Shown: piece by piece, positions 1 to 8,921 of the stretch | Layout of the letters: every line of letters begins with the position of its first letter | Position numbering within the stretch: position 1 is the stretch's first letter | Assembly: GCF_900105185.1 (NCBI RefSeq) | Contig: NZ_FNTJ01000001.1 | Location: 1,065,501 to 1,129,500 of the forward strand | Direction: 5' to 3' | DNA length: 64,000 nt | Origin: Pseudomonas saponiphila | GTDB lineage: Bacteria; Pseudomonadota; Gammaproteobacteria; Pseudomonadales; Pseudomonadaceae | The notes under the pieces: generated by a model | The model's input: only the letters and a program-made list of their open reading frames with translations | Told to the model about the DNA's origin: nothing | The model's database searches: none | Translations under genes and position numbers: made by a program

Positions 1-329
1 ACACTCAGGGTCAGGGCCAGGGCCACGTACCAGAAGCCTTCACGCAGGTAGGGCCAGAGAAAGCTGCCGCGGATCGGCGGGTAGGCGGCGAACAGGCTGC
101 CGACCCCGTAATAGAGGATGTAGATCTGTACCAGCAGCGGCGTACCGCGGAACACGCTGATGTAGAACTGCATGGGCGCACGCAGCAACGGATTGCGCGA
201 CACCCGGCCCAGGCCCACCACCACCGCCAGGGCGAAGCCGCAGATTCCGCTCAGCAGCAGGAGCTTGAGGGTGATGCCCAGGCCGCGCAGCAGCTCTGTG
301 GAAAAACCGTTGATCCAGGAAAAGTCCAT
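1..329 (-). CDS. Amino-acid ABC transporter permease (HisM-like), partial
   Basis: The reading frame starts at an ATG at 329 and runs off the left edge without a stop, so only about the first 109 residues are visible. It begins MDFSWINGFSTELLRGL and continues into hydrophobic membrane segments (LKLLLLSGICGFALAVVVGL, then a segment with FRGTPLLVQIYILYYG). The FRGTPLLVQ stretch is a hallmark of the His/Glu/Gln/Arg permease family. It should pair with the next permease to form the inner-membrane channel of a polar amino-acid importer. It is the last visible gene of a leftward operon of ATPase, binding protein, permease and permease. Substrate cannot be read from this fragment. Confidence 0.85.
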   Translation of the reverse strand, partial: MDFSWINGFSTELLRGLGITLKLLLLSGICGFALAVVVGLGRVSRNPLLRAPMQFYISVFRGTPLLVQIYILYYGVGSLFAAYPPIRGSFLWPYLREGFWYVALALTLS

Positions 330-338
330 CCGAGTCTC

Positions 339-1052
339 CTAGTGCTGGGGCAGCCAGCGGTTGGTGCGACGTTCGAGCACACGGAACAGGCGGCCGGACA
401 CCAGGGTGATGACGAAATAGAAGGCCGCGACCGCCAGGTAGAACACCAGGTAATGCTTGGTGGAACCGGCCGCCTGCTTGCCCACCGAAAGCAGCTCGCT
501 GTAGCCGACGATGCTGATCAGCGCGCTGTCCTTGACCAGCACCAGCCACAGGTTCGACAGCCCGGCCATGGCGTAGGGCAGCATGCTCGGCAGCAGGATG
601 CGCCGCACCAGCAGCCAGCGCTCGATGCCGTAGGCCCGCGCCGCTTCGATCTGGCCGTGGGGAATGGCCTGGATCGCGCCGCGGATGATCTCCGCCGAAT
701 AGGCGCCCTGGACAATCCCCAGCACCAGTACCGCAGCGATGAAGCCGTTGACCGTGACGCTCGGCCGGTCCATGGCGGCCATGGCCATGTTCAACAGGTC
801 TGTGCCGGCGTAGTACAGCAGCAGGATCAGCAGCAGCTCGGGCATGGCCCGGTACAGGGTGGTGTAGACGTTGGCCAGCTGTACCAGCCAACGCGGGCCC
901 TTGAGCTTGATCAGCGCCACCAGCAGGCCGATGCCCAGGCCGAGGACGAAGGCTCCGGCGGAAATCTGCAAGGACACCAGCGCGCCCTGGGCCAGGGCGC
1001 CGAGCCAGCCGTCGGCGACGAACAGTTGGGAAAGGTCGGACAGAGAAATCAT
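339..1052 (-). CDS. Amino-acid ABC transporter permease (HisQ-like)
   Basis: 237 residues from the ATG at 1052 (MISLSDLSQLF). An in-frame upstream start would add about 11 unlikely residues. The protein is highly hydrophobic with about five membrane helices. It carries the permease signature TTLYRAMPELLLILLLYY near residues 65-85 and the EAA-type cytoplasmic loop around GQIEAARAYGIERW, which contacts the ATPase. It sits 9 bp upstream of the HisM-like permease on the same strand and 51 bp downstream of the binding-protein gene, so it is an internal operon gene. Family known: inner-membrane half of a type I polar amino-acid importer. Substrate inferred only from neighbours. Confidence 0.9.
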   Translation of the reverse strand: MISLSDLSQLFVADGWLGALAQGALVSLQISAGAFVLGLGIGLLVALIKLKGPRWLVQLANVYTTLYRAMPELLLILLLYYAGTDLLNMAMAAMDRPSVTVNGFIAAVLVLGIVQGAYSAEIIRGAIQAIPHGQIEAARAYGIERWLLVRRILLPSMLPYAMAGLSNLWLVLVKDSALISIVGYSELLSVGKQAAGSTKHYLVFYLAVAAFYFVITLVSGRLFRVLERRTNRWLPQH

Positions 1053-1103
1053 GACGTATCCAGTCAACGCCGGCGGCCCGCGCAAGCGGGCGCGCCGGAC
1101 GGC

Positions 1104-1877
1104 TTAGTTGGCAGAGATGTCGACGCTGAAGTAGCGGCTGCGGATCTTGTCGTAGGTGCCGTCGGCCTTGAGCGAGGCCAGGGCGCTGTTGATCCGTTGC
1201 TGCAGGGCGCTGTCACCTTTGCGCAGGCCGACGCCGATGCCGGAACCGAACAGCGGGTCTTTCGGTGCCAGGCCCTTGTCTGCCAGGCCGGCCCCGGCGG
1301 TGGTCTTGAGGATCGGCTCGATGGTCAGCGCGTCGGCCAGCATCACGTCGATGCGCCCGCTCTGCAGGTCGGCGATCATGTCGTCCTGGGTGGTGTAGTA
1401 GCGCAGGGTCGAGGTCTTGCCGTAGTAGGTCTTGGCGAAGGTGGCGTTGGAGGTCGAGCCCTGCACGCCGATCAGCTTGCCCTTGAGGCCCTCGGGGGTG
1501 GTGACCAGGTCCAGGCTCTGGTCGGCGACCCACATGGCCGGGGTCTGGTAGTAGGGCGCGGAGAAATCGATGACCTTCTCGCGCTCCTCGGTGATGCTCA
1601 GGGAGTTGAGGATGGCATCGATCTGGCTCGATTGCAGGGCCGGAATCAAACCGTCCCAGGCCACTTCCTTGAGTGGGCACTGGGCCTGCATGCGTTCGCA
1701 CAGAGCCTTGATCAGCTCCGGTTCGAAGCCGCTCCAGTCGCCGTTGCCGCTTTTCATCGAGAACGGCGGGTAGGGTTCCAAAGCAATGCCGAAGACGATC
1801 TTGTCGGCGGCCACCGCGTGGCTGGCCATTGCGCTGAACAGGCAACCGGTGGCGAGCACCTTGAGCAGGTTTTTCAT
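1104..1877 (-). CDS. Periplasmic amino-acid-binding protein of ABC transporter
   Basis: 257 residues from the ATG at 1877, chosen because AAGGG lies at good distance upstream. A longer form would begin 11 codons earlier. The N-terminus (MKNLLKVLATGCLF...SHAVAA) is a signal peptide with cleavage predicted after AVA. The mature part is a family 3 solute-binding protein: EPYPPFS near residue 35, GFEPELIKALCERM, and the hinge GVQGSTSNATF. This class binds lysine, arginine, ornithine, histidine or opines. The nearby AruI-like decarboxylase suggests a basic amino acid or guanidino compound, which is inference. Confidence 0.92.
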   Translation of the reverse strand: MKNLLKVLATGCLFSAMASHAVAADKIVFGIALEPYPPFSMKSGNGDWSGFEPELIKALCERMQAQCPLKEVAWDGLIPALQSSQIDAILNSLSITEEREKVIDFSAPYYQTPAMWVADQSLDLVTTPEGLKGKLIGVQGSTSNATFAKTYYGKTSTLRYYTTQDDMIADLQSGRIDVMLADALTIEPILKTTAGAGLADKGLAPKDPLFGSGIGVGLRKGDSALQQRINSALASLKADGTYDKIRSRYFSVDISAN

Positions 1878-1926
1878 GGCTTTACCCTTTATCGAAGTTG
1901 TTGTTTTCAAGGATTGAAGCGGGACG

Positions 1927-2721
1927 TCAGACGCGGTTTTCCTGGGCCATGACGAATTGCCGGCAGCGTTCGCTGACCGGGTTGAGGAACACTTGCTGCG
2001 GCGGGCCTTCTTCTTCCACCAGCCCCTGGTGGAGGAACATCACCTTGCTCGATACATCCCGGGCGAAGGCCATTTCGTGGGTCACCAGGATCATGGTGCG
2101 GCCTTCCTCGGCGATGCCCTGGATGACCTTGAGCACCTCGCCCACCAGTTCCGGGTCCAGGGCTGAGGTCGGTTCGTCCATCAACAGCACCTGGGGGCGC
2201 ATGGCCAGGGCCCGGGCGATGGCCACCCGTTGTTGCTGGCCACCGGAGAGAAAGGACGGGAAGGCGTCGCGCTTGTTGGCCAGGCCGACCTTTTCCAGCA
2301 GGTGCTCGGCGTGGGCGATGGCGTCCTTGCGGTCTTCACCGAGGACATACACCGGCGCCTCGATGACGTTTTCCAGCACGCTGCGGTGGGGCCAGAGGTT
2401 GAAGCTCTGGAACACCATGCTCAATTGCGTGCGCAAGCGCGCCACCTGGGCCGGGTCGGCAACCTGCGGGTTGCCAGCGCGATCGGTCTTCAGACGCACC
2501 TCTTCACCATTGATGCGCAGGCTGCCGCTGCAGGGGATTTCCAACAGGTTGATGCAGCGCAGCAGGGTGCTTTTGCCCGAGCCGCTGGAACCGATCAGCG
2601 ACACCACTTCGCCTTCATTGGCGCGCAGGGCTATGCCCTTGAGCACGTGGTGATCGGCGTAGCTCTTGTGCAGATCATCGATCGCCACCACGGGATTGAC
2701 GGAGTTGGGCTGCGATTGCAA
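1927..2721 (-). CDS. Amino-acid ABC transporter ATP-binding protein (HisP/GlnQ-like)
   Basis: 264 residues. The start appears to be TTG at 2721, preceded by AGAGGG. Walker A is GSSGSGKST, the signature is LSGGQQQRVAIARALA, Walker B is VLLMDEPTSALDP and the switch is LVTHEMAFA, so all ATPase motifs are intact. The protein powers the importer encoded downstream and sits on the cytoplasmic membrane face. First gene of the leftward operon; its 225-bp upstream region is shared with the divergent LysR gene at 2947. The TTG start suggests modest translation initiation. Confidence 0.93.
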   Translation of the reverse strand: MQSQPNSVNPVVAIDDLHKSYADHHVLKGIALRANEGEVVSLIGSSGSGKSTLLRCINLLEIPCSGSLRINGEEVRLKTDRAGNPQVADPAQVARLRTQLSMVFQSFNLWPHRSVLENVIEAPVYVLGEDRKDAIAHAEHLLEKVGLANKRDAFPSFLSGGQQQRVAIARALAMRPQVLLMDEPTSALDPELVGEVLKVIQGIAEEGRTMILVTHEMAFARDVSSKVMFLHQGLVEEEGPPQQVFLNPVSERCRQFVMAQENRV

Positions 2722-2832
2722 GGGTCGACCCTCTTGTTATTGTGCGATGGCCGGGCAGCACCCGGCACAGGGTAGGGCTGGAGAATTAGCTATCGATGGC
2801 CTGGGGTCAATCGAGCATTTTTAGCCCTATCC

Positions 2833-2867
2833 GGTAATTTTTTTCAGCAGTCGGGGATTTTTTCAGC
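2833..2867. promoter_or_regulatory. Repeated T-tract motif, candidate LysR operator
   Basis: Two direct copies of a GG-N-A-T6/7-CAGC element lie at 2833-2848 and 2853-2867, about two helical turns apart, between the ABC operon and the divergent LysR gene. A related GGCGATTTTTTTC sits at 3886-3898 upstream of the decarboxylase gene. The shared motif at two promoters beside one regulator is suggestive; binding is inference. Confidence 0.35.
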
Positions 2868-2946
2868 GACGGGCAAGGCTATTGCCGGAGCACGATTGCG
2901 GCTATGGTGCGGACACTCGTTTTCTTGCAGTCGAGGCCTGATCGGT

Positions 2947-3867
2947 ATGCGTTATCCCTCCATGACCGCCCTGCGCGCCCTGGACGCGGTGGCCCGCCTG
3001 GGCAGTGTCGCCGAAGCCGCCAATGAGCTGAACCTGACCCCCAGCGCCATCAGTCATCAGATCAAGAGCCTGGAGCAGACCCTCGGGTTCGCCCTGACCG
3101 AGCGCCAGGGCCGCAGCATTCGCATCACCTACCAGGGCGAGCGCTATGCCCGGGACATTCACCTGCTGCTGGCCAATATCCTTGAGGCCGGGCAGCGCTC
3201 CGACGGCCAGCAGGTCAGCGGGCGGCTGTGCATCAGCAGCCCGCCAGGGTTCGCTACCTATTGGCTGTGCACCCATATCGCCGAGTTCCAGGCGCTGTAT
3301 CCCCAGGTCGAATTGCAGCTGGTGTCACCGCGCACGCCAGGCGACACCAGCGACAGCAGCGTTGATCTGTTCGTCGCCTACGGCATGGGCGACTGGCCCA
3401 ACCAGCATGTGCAGAAGATCGTCTCCCTGCGCTATTTCCCGGTGTGCAGCCCGAGCCTGGTGAATGCCATGGGCGGATTGAAAACCCTCGACAGCCTGGA
3501 CCACGCCCTGCTCCTGCACATGATCGACTACTCCGACTGGCGGGTCTGGCTGGCGGCGGCCGGGGCGCCGAATGTCGATGTGCGCCGGGGCATCGTGTTC
3601 GCCGACGCGCACTTCGTGCAGTCGGCCTGCATCGCCGGCCAGGGCATCGCCATGGGCGACAATCTGATCAGCGGCGAGGCGCTGGCCAGGGGGCAACTGG
3701 TGCAGCCTTTCGGCACCGAGATCGAATCCAACCGCGGCTACTACCTGGTGGCCGATCTGCTCAAGGCCGAGCGTCCGGTGGTGCTGGCCTTCAGCGAGTG
3801 GGTCAAGTCGCAGTTGCAAGGCATCACCCGCTTGCACCCGGAGCCCCGGCGCAATGGCAAAGCGTGA
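2947..3867 (+). CDS. LysR-family transcriptional regulator (GcvA-like)
   Basis: 306 residues from the ATG at 2947 (MRYPSMTALRALDAV); upstream in-frame starts would add sequence without LysR character. The winged helix-turn-helix occupies about residues 5-65 (GSVAEAANELNLTPSAISHQ). The C-terminal two-lobed effector-binding domain follows. The GcvA/AmpR-like subgroup is suggested by the PSMTALRALDA opening. It is divergent from the amino-acid ABC operon and directly upstream of the AruI-like decarboxylase, so it probably regulates one or both. Effector unknown. Confidence 0.9.
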   Translation: MRYPSMTALRALDAVARLGSVAEAANELNLTPSAISHQIKSLEQTLGFALTERQGRSIRITYQGERYARDIHLLLANILEAGQRSDGQQVSGRLCISSPPGFATYWLCTHIAEFQALYPQVELQLVSPRTPGDTSDSSVDLFVAYGMGDWPNQHVQKIVSLRYFPVCSPSLVNAMGGLKTLDSLDHALLLHMIDYSDWRVWLAAAGAPNVDVRRGIVFADAHFVQSACIAGQGIAMGDNLISGEALARGQLVQPFGTEIESNRGYYLVADLLKAERPVVLAFSEWVKSQLQGITRLHPEPRRNGKA

Positions 3868-3878
3868 ATTTTATTGAG

Positions 3879-3903
3879 CAATCGCGGCGATTTTTTTCGA
3901 TTG
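3879..3903. promoter_or_regulatory. Inverted repeat upstream of the decarboxylase gene
   Basis: CAATCG at 3879-3884 is mirrored by CGATTG at 3898-3903, flanking a run of seven T. It lies about 90 bp upstream of the ThDP-enzyme start and resembles the T-tract motif at 2833-2867. Candidate operator; no binding evidence. Confidence 0.35.
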
Positions 3904-3990
3904 TTGCCCCGCGGGTGCAGCGACTAATGTCCCTCGGCATCAGCAGGGCGCAGGGTGTCGCCCGCACATAAGAACAAGAGGAAGTAGTCG

Positions 3991-5598
3991 ATGACCACCT
4001 GTGCCCAGTCCCTGGTGCGTTTGCTGGAAGGTTATGGCGTGGACACGGTGTTCGGGATTCCCGGCGTGCACACCGTCGAGCTGTATCGCGGCCTGCACGG
4101 CAGTCGCCTGCGCCATGTCAGTCCGCGGCACGAACAGGGCGCCGGCTTCATGGCCGACGGCTATGCCCGGGCCAGCGGCAAGCCGGGTGTGTGCTTCATC
4201 ATCACTGGCCCCGGCATGACCAACATCCTTACCGCCATGGGCCAGGCCTACGCCGATTCGGTACCGATGCTGGTGATTTCCACGGTCAACCGTCGCGAAC
4301 ATCTGCGCCTGGGCCATGGCCATCTGCATGAACTGCCGGACCAGCGGGCGATGGTGGCCGGGGTCTGTGCCTTCAGCCACACCCTGCAAGCCCCCGCGGA
4401 ATTGCCCGAGCTGCTGGCCCGGGCCTTTGCCGTGTTCAAGTGCGCTCGGCCACGGCCGGTGCACATCGAGATTCCCCTGGATGTGCTGGACATGCCCGCC
4501 ACCGACCTCAACCTGATGCCCCGCAGCCTGCCCGGTGCGCCGGCGCCTGCCGGAGCTTCGGTCGACGCGGCGGTGGCCTTGCTCAACAGCGCTCATCGCC
4601 CGCTGATCCTCGCCGGTGGCGGCGCTCGGGGTTGCGCCGAAGTCCTGCGCCAACTGGCCGAGCGCCTGCAAGCGCCGGTGGCTCTGACCACCAACGCCCG
4701 CGGCCTGCTGCCCTGCGCCCACCCGTTGCTGCTCGACGGCGTGCAGTCGTCGGCCCACGGCCGGGCCCTGATCGATGAGGCGGATGTGGTGCTGGCGGTG
4801 GGCACTGAGCTAGGGGAAACCGACTACGACTTCTTCGGCCTGGGGCCGCTGCGTTTCAAGGGCTCGCTGATCCGCCTGGACATCGACCCGATGCAGGTCA
4901 TGGGCGTGCAACGAGCCCATGTCGGCCTGGTGGGCGATGCCCTGGAGGGCTTGCAGGCCTTGCTGGGCAAAGTGCTGCAGCCCAGCTCTCGCGGTCGTTG
5001 GGCCGTGGACAGCGTGCAGCGGGTCAACCAGGCCGAACGTGCTGGCTGGACGCCCAAGCAACAAGGCCTGCAAGGTTTGCTCGACCTGCTGCGCGACACC
5101 CTGGGCAGCCCGATCCTGGTGGGCGACTCGACCCAGCCGGTGTATCAGGGCGCCAGCGGCTATCAGGCCCCGGCACCGGCCAGCTGGTTCAATGCCGGCA
5201 GTGGCTACGGCACCCTGGGCTACGGTTTGCCGGCGGCCATGGGGGCCAAGCTGGCACGGCCGGAGCGCCCGGTGGTGGCGCTGGTGGGGGATGGCGGCCT
5301 GCAGTTCGCCAGCAGCGAGTTGATCGCCGCCAAGGAAGCGCAGATCGGCGTGATCCTGCTGGTGTGGAACAACCAGTGCTACGGCGAGATCCGCGACTAC
5401 ATGCAGGCCCGGGACATCGCCCCGCTGGGGGTGGACATCCTCACCCCGGATTTCCAGGCCATGGCCCGAAGCTTTCACGTAGCGCACCATCGCGCCGACA
5501 CCCCAGGGCAACTGCAGGACTTGCTGCAGACCCTCAAGGACACCCGGCAGCCGGTGATGATCGAGGTCGACGCCCGGGCCTACCTGGCCCTGGACTGA
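3991..5598 (+). CDS. aruI: ThDP-dependent 2-oxoacid decarboxylase, AruI-like (5-guanidino-2-oxopentanoate decarboxylase)
   Basis: 535 residues with a GAGGAAG ribosome site 9 bp before the ATG. Three-domain acetolactate-synthase-type fold: Pyr domain with the ThDP-activating Glu48 (RHEQGAGFMADGYARAS), a central domain, and a PP domain with the GDGG...NNQCYGEI metal/diphosphate motif near residues 430-465. The opening (LEGYGVDTVFGIPGVHTVELYRGL) resembles AruI, which decarboxylates 2-ketoarginine in the arginine transaminase pathway. No AruH transaminase is adjacent, so the exact substrate is less certain than the family. The neighbouring amino-acid importer fits a catabolic role. Confidence 0.75.
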   Translation: MTTCAQSLVRLLEGYGVDTVFGIPGVHTVELYRGLHGSRLRHVSPRHEQGAGFMADGYARASGKPGVCFIITGPGMTNILTAMGQAYADSVPMLVISTVNRREHLRLGHGHLHELPDQRAMVAGVCAFSHTLQAPAELPELLARAFAVFKCARPRPVHIEIPLDVLDMPATDLNLMPRSLPGAPAPAGASVDAAVALLNSAHRPLILAGGGARGCAEVLRQLAERLQAPVALTTNARGLLPCAHPLLLDGVQSSAHGRALIDEADVVLAVGTELGETDYDFFGLGPLRFKGSLIRLDIDPMQVMGVQRAHVGLVGDALEGLQALLGKVLQPSSRGRWAVDSVQRVNQAERAGWTPKQQGLQGLLDLLRDTLGSPILVGDSTQPVYQGASGYQAPAPASWFNAGSGYGTLGYGLPAAMGAKLARPERPVVALVGDGGLQFASSELIAAKEAQIGVILLVWNNQCYGEIRDYMQARDIAPLGVDILTPDFQAMARSFHVAHHRADTPGQLQDLLQTLKDTRQPVMIEVDARAYLALD

Positions 5599-5709
5599 TC
5601 CGCCGACCGGTTCGGCGCCCCTGCCAAGAAGAGGCGGGCGTTCAAGGAACAAGGTGGGTTACATTGGCCTCGCTCGCCAGGACGCACCTTGTCACTTGAG
5701 GATTCAGGG

Positions 5710-6186
5710 ATGAACTGCATTTTCTGCCAAATCGTCGCCGGCACCCTGCCGGCGGCCGTGGTCTACCGTGATGAACACTGCATGGCCTTCATGGACGTGC
5801 ATCCACTGGGGGCGGGGCATGTCCTGCTGATTCCCCAGTCCCATGTGGAAAAGCTCGAGCAATTGCCCGGCTTCGTCCGCCAGCACCTGTATCAGGTGTT
5901 CGACGGCCTGCTGGCCGCGCAACGGCGCGCCGGCTACGGCGTCGAAGGCACCCACTTGCTGGTCAACGATGGCCGGGCCACCAACCAGCATATCCCCCAT
6001 GCCCATCTGCACCTGATCCCGCGCAAGCGTGGCGACGGCCTGGGCTTTGCCGGGCGCTTGCTGCTGCATTTCACTGGCGTGTTCGGGCGTCGCGCGAAAC
6101 TGGAAGTCTTGCAGCAGCAGGCTGCCGGCATCGCCGAACAGGTGCGCGTGCCCTGGGTCAGTGAAACCCCGATAGGTGGCCGCTGA
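5710..6186 (+). CDS. HIT-family nucleotide hydrolase/transferase
   Basis: 158 residues. The N-terminal CIFCQIVAG is typical of Hint-like proteins, with Cys4 and Cys7 as a possible zinc pair. The histidine triad is PHAHLHLIP, with the catalytic His in the middle of the HxHxH run. Members hydrolyse nucleoside phosphoramidates or dinucleoside polyphosphates in the cytosol. Length is somewhat above the minimal HinT form because of a C-terminal extension. The next gene starts 1 bp after this stop, so the two are almost certainly co-translated. Confidence 0.9.
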   Translation: MNCIFCQIVAGTLPAAVVYRDEHCMAFMDVHPLGAGHVLLIPQSHVEKLEQLPGFVRQHLYQVFDGLLAAQRRAGYGVEGTHLLVNDGRATNQHIPHAHLHLIPRKRGDGLGFAGRLLLHFTGVFGRRAKLEVLQQQAAGIAEQVRVPWVSETPIGGR

Positions 6187-6187
6187 T

Positions 6188-6985
6188 ATGGATCACCGTC
6201 GCGCGCTGGCGCTGGAGTATGCGGAGCACCAATACCTGCGGACCCGGGTCCAGGGGCTGGCGAACCTGCCGGGCAATCCCCATGGGGCCAGCTTGCATGG
6301 CGAACCGGGCTGTGGCGCCTTTGTCGTCGCTGGCAATCCCAGTCCGATGATGAACCGGGTGCATGGCGACTGCGGGCAACAGGCCGGCAGTCTTGTCGAT
6401 CTGATACAGACTTGCGCGGCCTACGCCCCGGCGATCGCCTTGATCGCCGAGTCGGTCAAGGTGGCGCCTGCCCTGGATCTGCAAGGGCAGCCGTTGCAGC
6501 GCCTCAAGGGCTGGACCCACGGGCAGTTGTTCGCCCCCTTGGCGGAGATTGTCGCGCCGCCTTCATTGCTGGATATCGAACCGGTGAGTGACTCGACCTT
6601 GGAAGACTTCTGCGCGCTGCATGGCGAAAGTTTCAACACCCCTGCTGCGGCGCGAACGATCAATCAGGCGGCTTTCGGCGGATTGCTCAATGAGGGGCGT
6701 GGGTACTTGTACCTGGTGCGCGAGCAGGGCATGGCGGTGGCCGGGGCGGCGCTGTTTCTCGCCGACAACGACGTGGCCTACCTGGGCACCGCCTTTACCA
6801 CCAAGGCCGCCAGGGGCCAGGGTTATCACCGGGCCCTGATCGTCCATCGCTTGCAGCAGGCCGCCGCCCTCGGTGCCCAGAGTGTGGGTGCCACTGCCCT
6901 GGTGAATTCGCAAAGCCGGCGCAACCTGGAGCACTGCGGCTTGCGCCTGTCCCACCTGCAAACCCTGTATCGGGCCGTGCCTTAG
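6188..6985 (+). CDS. GNAT-family N-acetyltransferase
   Basis: 265 residues from the ATG at 6188, which follows the HIT stop by 1 bp. The C-terminal half carries the acetyl-CoA-binding GNAT core: a beta strand (DVAYLGTAFTTKAA), the P-loop-like ARGQGYHRAL near residue 215, and a final strand with SRRNLEHCGLRL. The N-terminal half (about residues 1-125) is an extra domain also seen in other long GNAT proteins. Substrate is unknown. Tight coupling to the HIT gene is the only contextual clue. Confidence 0.8.
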   Translation: MDHRRALALEYAEHQYLRTRVQGLANLPGNPHGASLHGEPGCGAFVVAGNPSPMMNRVHGDCGQQAGSLVDLIQTCAAYAPAIALIAESVKVAPALDLQGQPLQRLKGWTHGQLFAPLAEIVAPPSLLDIEPVSDSTLEDFCALHGESFNTPAAARTINQAAFGGLLNEGRGYLYLVREQGMAVAGAALFLADNDVAYLGTAFTTKAARGQGYHRALIVHRLQQAAALGAQSVGATALVNSQSRRNLEHCGLRLSHLQTLYRAVP

Positions 6986-6993
6986 TACGGGTT

Positions 6994-7851
6994 CTATTGC
7001 GCGGCTGGCACCGGGGCGAAGCGGATCGAGTGCAGGATCGCGTCCAGGGTCGCGAAGTCCTGGAAGAACCCCACGCTGTCAGCCACCACTTGACGCTGCC
7101 CGCTGTCGAGCAACGCCATCAGGCAGGTGCCACCATAGGCATGAAAGCCGGTTTCCTCATCGCTGATGCCGCAGGTCTGATAGGCCCGCAATCCTTTCCA
7201 GCCGGGGCCTGATAGGTCTTGCACCGGGCTGGGAGCATCCCTGCCGGCGCTGCGCATCCAGACGCCGTTCTCCTGATAGAAAAACAGCTCTTCGGCGGCC
7301 TGTTCCAGGCTGCCCTGTCGCAGGCACAGGTGGAGGGTGTATTCCTCCTGGGGGCGTTTTTTCGGGTGGTCCAGGGTGAGGCAGTTCTGCGTCTGGCTGA
7401 GCTTCCAGCCTTTGGGGTACTGCAGGCTGAATCCCGGGCCCTTGAAGCGTGGCGAATCCTTGGGTAATACCGGAATCCCGTCCTCCTCCCGCAAGGGTTC
7501 ATACAGCCTGGGATCGCTGCGACAGACGGACAGCGGGCGGGCCTGGGCCTTGTGCAATTGGTCGAGGCGATGCGTCCGGGGATCAGCACTGGCGCTGACG
7601 CAGGCACAGCCGTAGCCGTAGTGGTTGTTGGTGCGCACCCATTGCTGGTCGTTGAAGGTGGGCCAGTCGCCTTCGGCCTGATAGCCGCCCTGGCTGGCAA
7701 TTTCCCAGACGCCGTCACGGTCGGTCAGGGTGGCGTTGGCCGGTGTCGGGTTCTCGAACCAGCCGCAACGGCGTTCGACCTTGGCCGGCGCCGCGAACGT
7801 GGGCAGGGTGAAAACGCTCAGAAGGGTGCAAAGCATGACGCGCTGAAGCAT
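6994..7851 (-). CDS. Secreted DUF4087-type protein
   Basis: 285 residues from the ATG at 7851, preceded by AAGGA. The signal peptide (MLQRVMLCTLLSVFTLPTFA) is followed by CGWFENPTP, LTDRDGVWEI and GDWP, the pattern I associate with DUF4087 (unknown function), and then a second domain of about 140 residues. Many cysteines suggest periplasmic disulfides. A decayed partial copy lies at 8922-9040, showing this gene was part of a duplicated block with the lipoprotein and SMI1 genes. It converges with the GNAT gene. Confidence 0.65.
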   Translation of the reverse strand: MLQRVMLCTLLSVFTLPTFAAPAKVERRCGWFENPTPANATLTDRDGVWEIASQGGYQAEGDWPTFNDQQWVRTNNHYGYGCACVSASADPRTHRLDQLHKAQARPLSVCRSDPRLYEPLREEDGIPVLPKDSPRFKGPGFSLQYPKGWKLSQTQNCLTLDHPKKRPQEEYTLHLCLRQGSLEQAAEELFFYQENGVWMRSAGRDAPSPVQDLSGPGWKGLRAYQTCGISDEETGFHAYGGTCLMALLDSGQRQVVADSVGFFQDFATLDAILHSIRFAPVPAAQ

Positions 7852-8083
7852 GGAGCATCCTTGTTCGAGGGGCGGGGAGGGAACAGTGGGGCGCCGCTTG
7901 AGGCGCGTCAACCCGATAGGGGGCGTGAATGGCTACGCCTCAGGACCAGGATGGCCTGGACCCTTGTAGCTGCCTGATGTTCTGCGCAGTTAAGGCTTCG
8001 CTAAGCCTGGCCGAAACAGCGGTTGGGAAATGGCGTAATCTCGCGCCTGGCCAACGAGCCCTCCACCTGCCCTGAGGCCTGTC

Positions 8084-8791
8084 ATGCAAAGGATGCTGTG
8101 CAGTGTTTTAAGCCTGGCGATCATCCTGTCGTCGCTGGGCGCCTGTACCACGGCGCCGGTCAGGCCAGCGGTGGAGGGCCCGCAGGTGTATGGCTACACC
8201 CTTAATCAGCCCTTGAGCCGTGAGCAGGTGCAGCGGCTGACTGACACCGGCAAGCACTATATCGGGCCCCTCAAGCTGTATCAGCAGGTGTTGCCGGACG
8301 GCAGTCAGTTCGATTTCTACACCGACTACCGCAAGTGGCTGGATACGCTGGCCCGTACCAGCCGGGAGTTCCCTGCCGAGAGCGATTGCCAGGCGGCCCA
8401 GCAGGCGGACCAGATGCAGCTCACCACCCTGATCGATGACTTCAACGCCCGTCAGGCCCGCCCGGCGGGAGTGCCGCGTCAGGTGGGGGAGGTCTATGCC
8501 GTCCGGGCGCTGGACGCCTGTCAGCGTGTCGCTGGCCAGGGGCCCGGAGCACAAGCCTTTCGCTACACCCTCTGGGCCACCCTGCAAACCGAAACGGCAG
8601 CCCATGAGCACGACTTTCAGCGCAAGGTCGAGGACCCGCATGCCCAGGCCCGGGACATCACGCAGGCGATACTCCTGTTGCCCTTTGTCGCGCTGGGCGC
8701 GTTCATGGGGGGCGGCTGCACCGATTTTCAGTCGCAACCGGATGATGGCGACGGCTACTGCGCCCGGCAGCGCGCAGGGGCAAGTAAATGA
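8084..8791 (+). CDS. Hypothetical lipoprotein A (paralogue of 9114-9752)
   Basis: 235 residues. The signal peptide ends in the lipobox LGAC, with lipidation Cys at about residue 21. The mature part contains PQVYGYTLNQPLS, FNARQARPAGVPRQVGEVYA and a near-C-terminal hydrophobic segment (AILLLPFVALGAFMGG). The gene at 9114 encodes a clear paralogue with the same blocks in the same order. No family name is recognised. The 3' end has a Cys-containing extension (GGGCTDFQSQPDDGDGYCARQ) absent from the paralogue. Probably envelope-located; function unknown. Confidence 0.7.
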   Translation: MQRMLCSVLSLAIILSSLGACTTAPVRPAVEGPQVYGYTLNQPLSREQVQRLTDTGKHYIGPLKLYQQVLPDGSQFDFYTDYRKWLDTLARTSREFPAESDCQAAQQADQMQLTTLIDDFNARQARPAGVPRQVGEVYAVRALDACQRVAGQGPGAQAFRYTLWATLQTETAAHEHDFQRKVEDPHAQARDITQAILLLPFVALGAFMGGGCTDFQSQPDDGDGYCARQRAGASK

Positions 8792-8801
8792 AGCACCAGG
8801 A

Positions 8802-8921
8802 TCAATAGCGCCACTTGCGGCCCAAGTCTTCGCCGTAGCGCTGGCCGCTCAGCGCTACGGCGCCGTCATCGTCGGCATGCACCTCGGCCAGGCACAGCAG
8901 CACCAAGGCATCTGCCCAGGT
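8802..8921 (-). pseudogene. Remnant of SMI1/KNR4-like gene (3' end only)
   Basis: On the minus strand this segment encodes the last about 40 codons of a second copy of the SMI1-like gene at 9757-10383. It keeps the same stop context and C-terminus (KWRY), and nucleotide similarity extends through 'aggcacagcag'. The rest of the copy is deleted and it joins directly to a DUF4087-gene remnant. No start remains, so it is not expected to be translated. Confidence 0.75.

Noticed and set aside
342..1952. A 536-residue plus-strand open frame
   Set aside because: It is antisense to the ABC permease and binding-protein genes, has Gln/Gly/His-rich composition typical of high-G+C shadow frames, and shows no domain.
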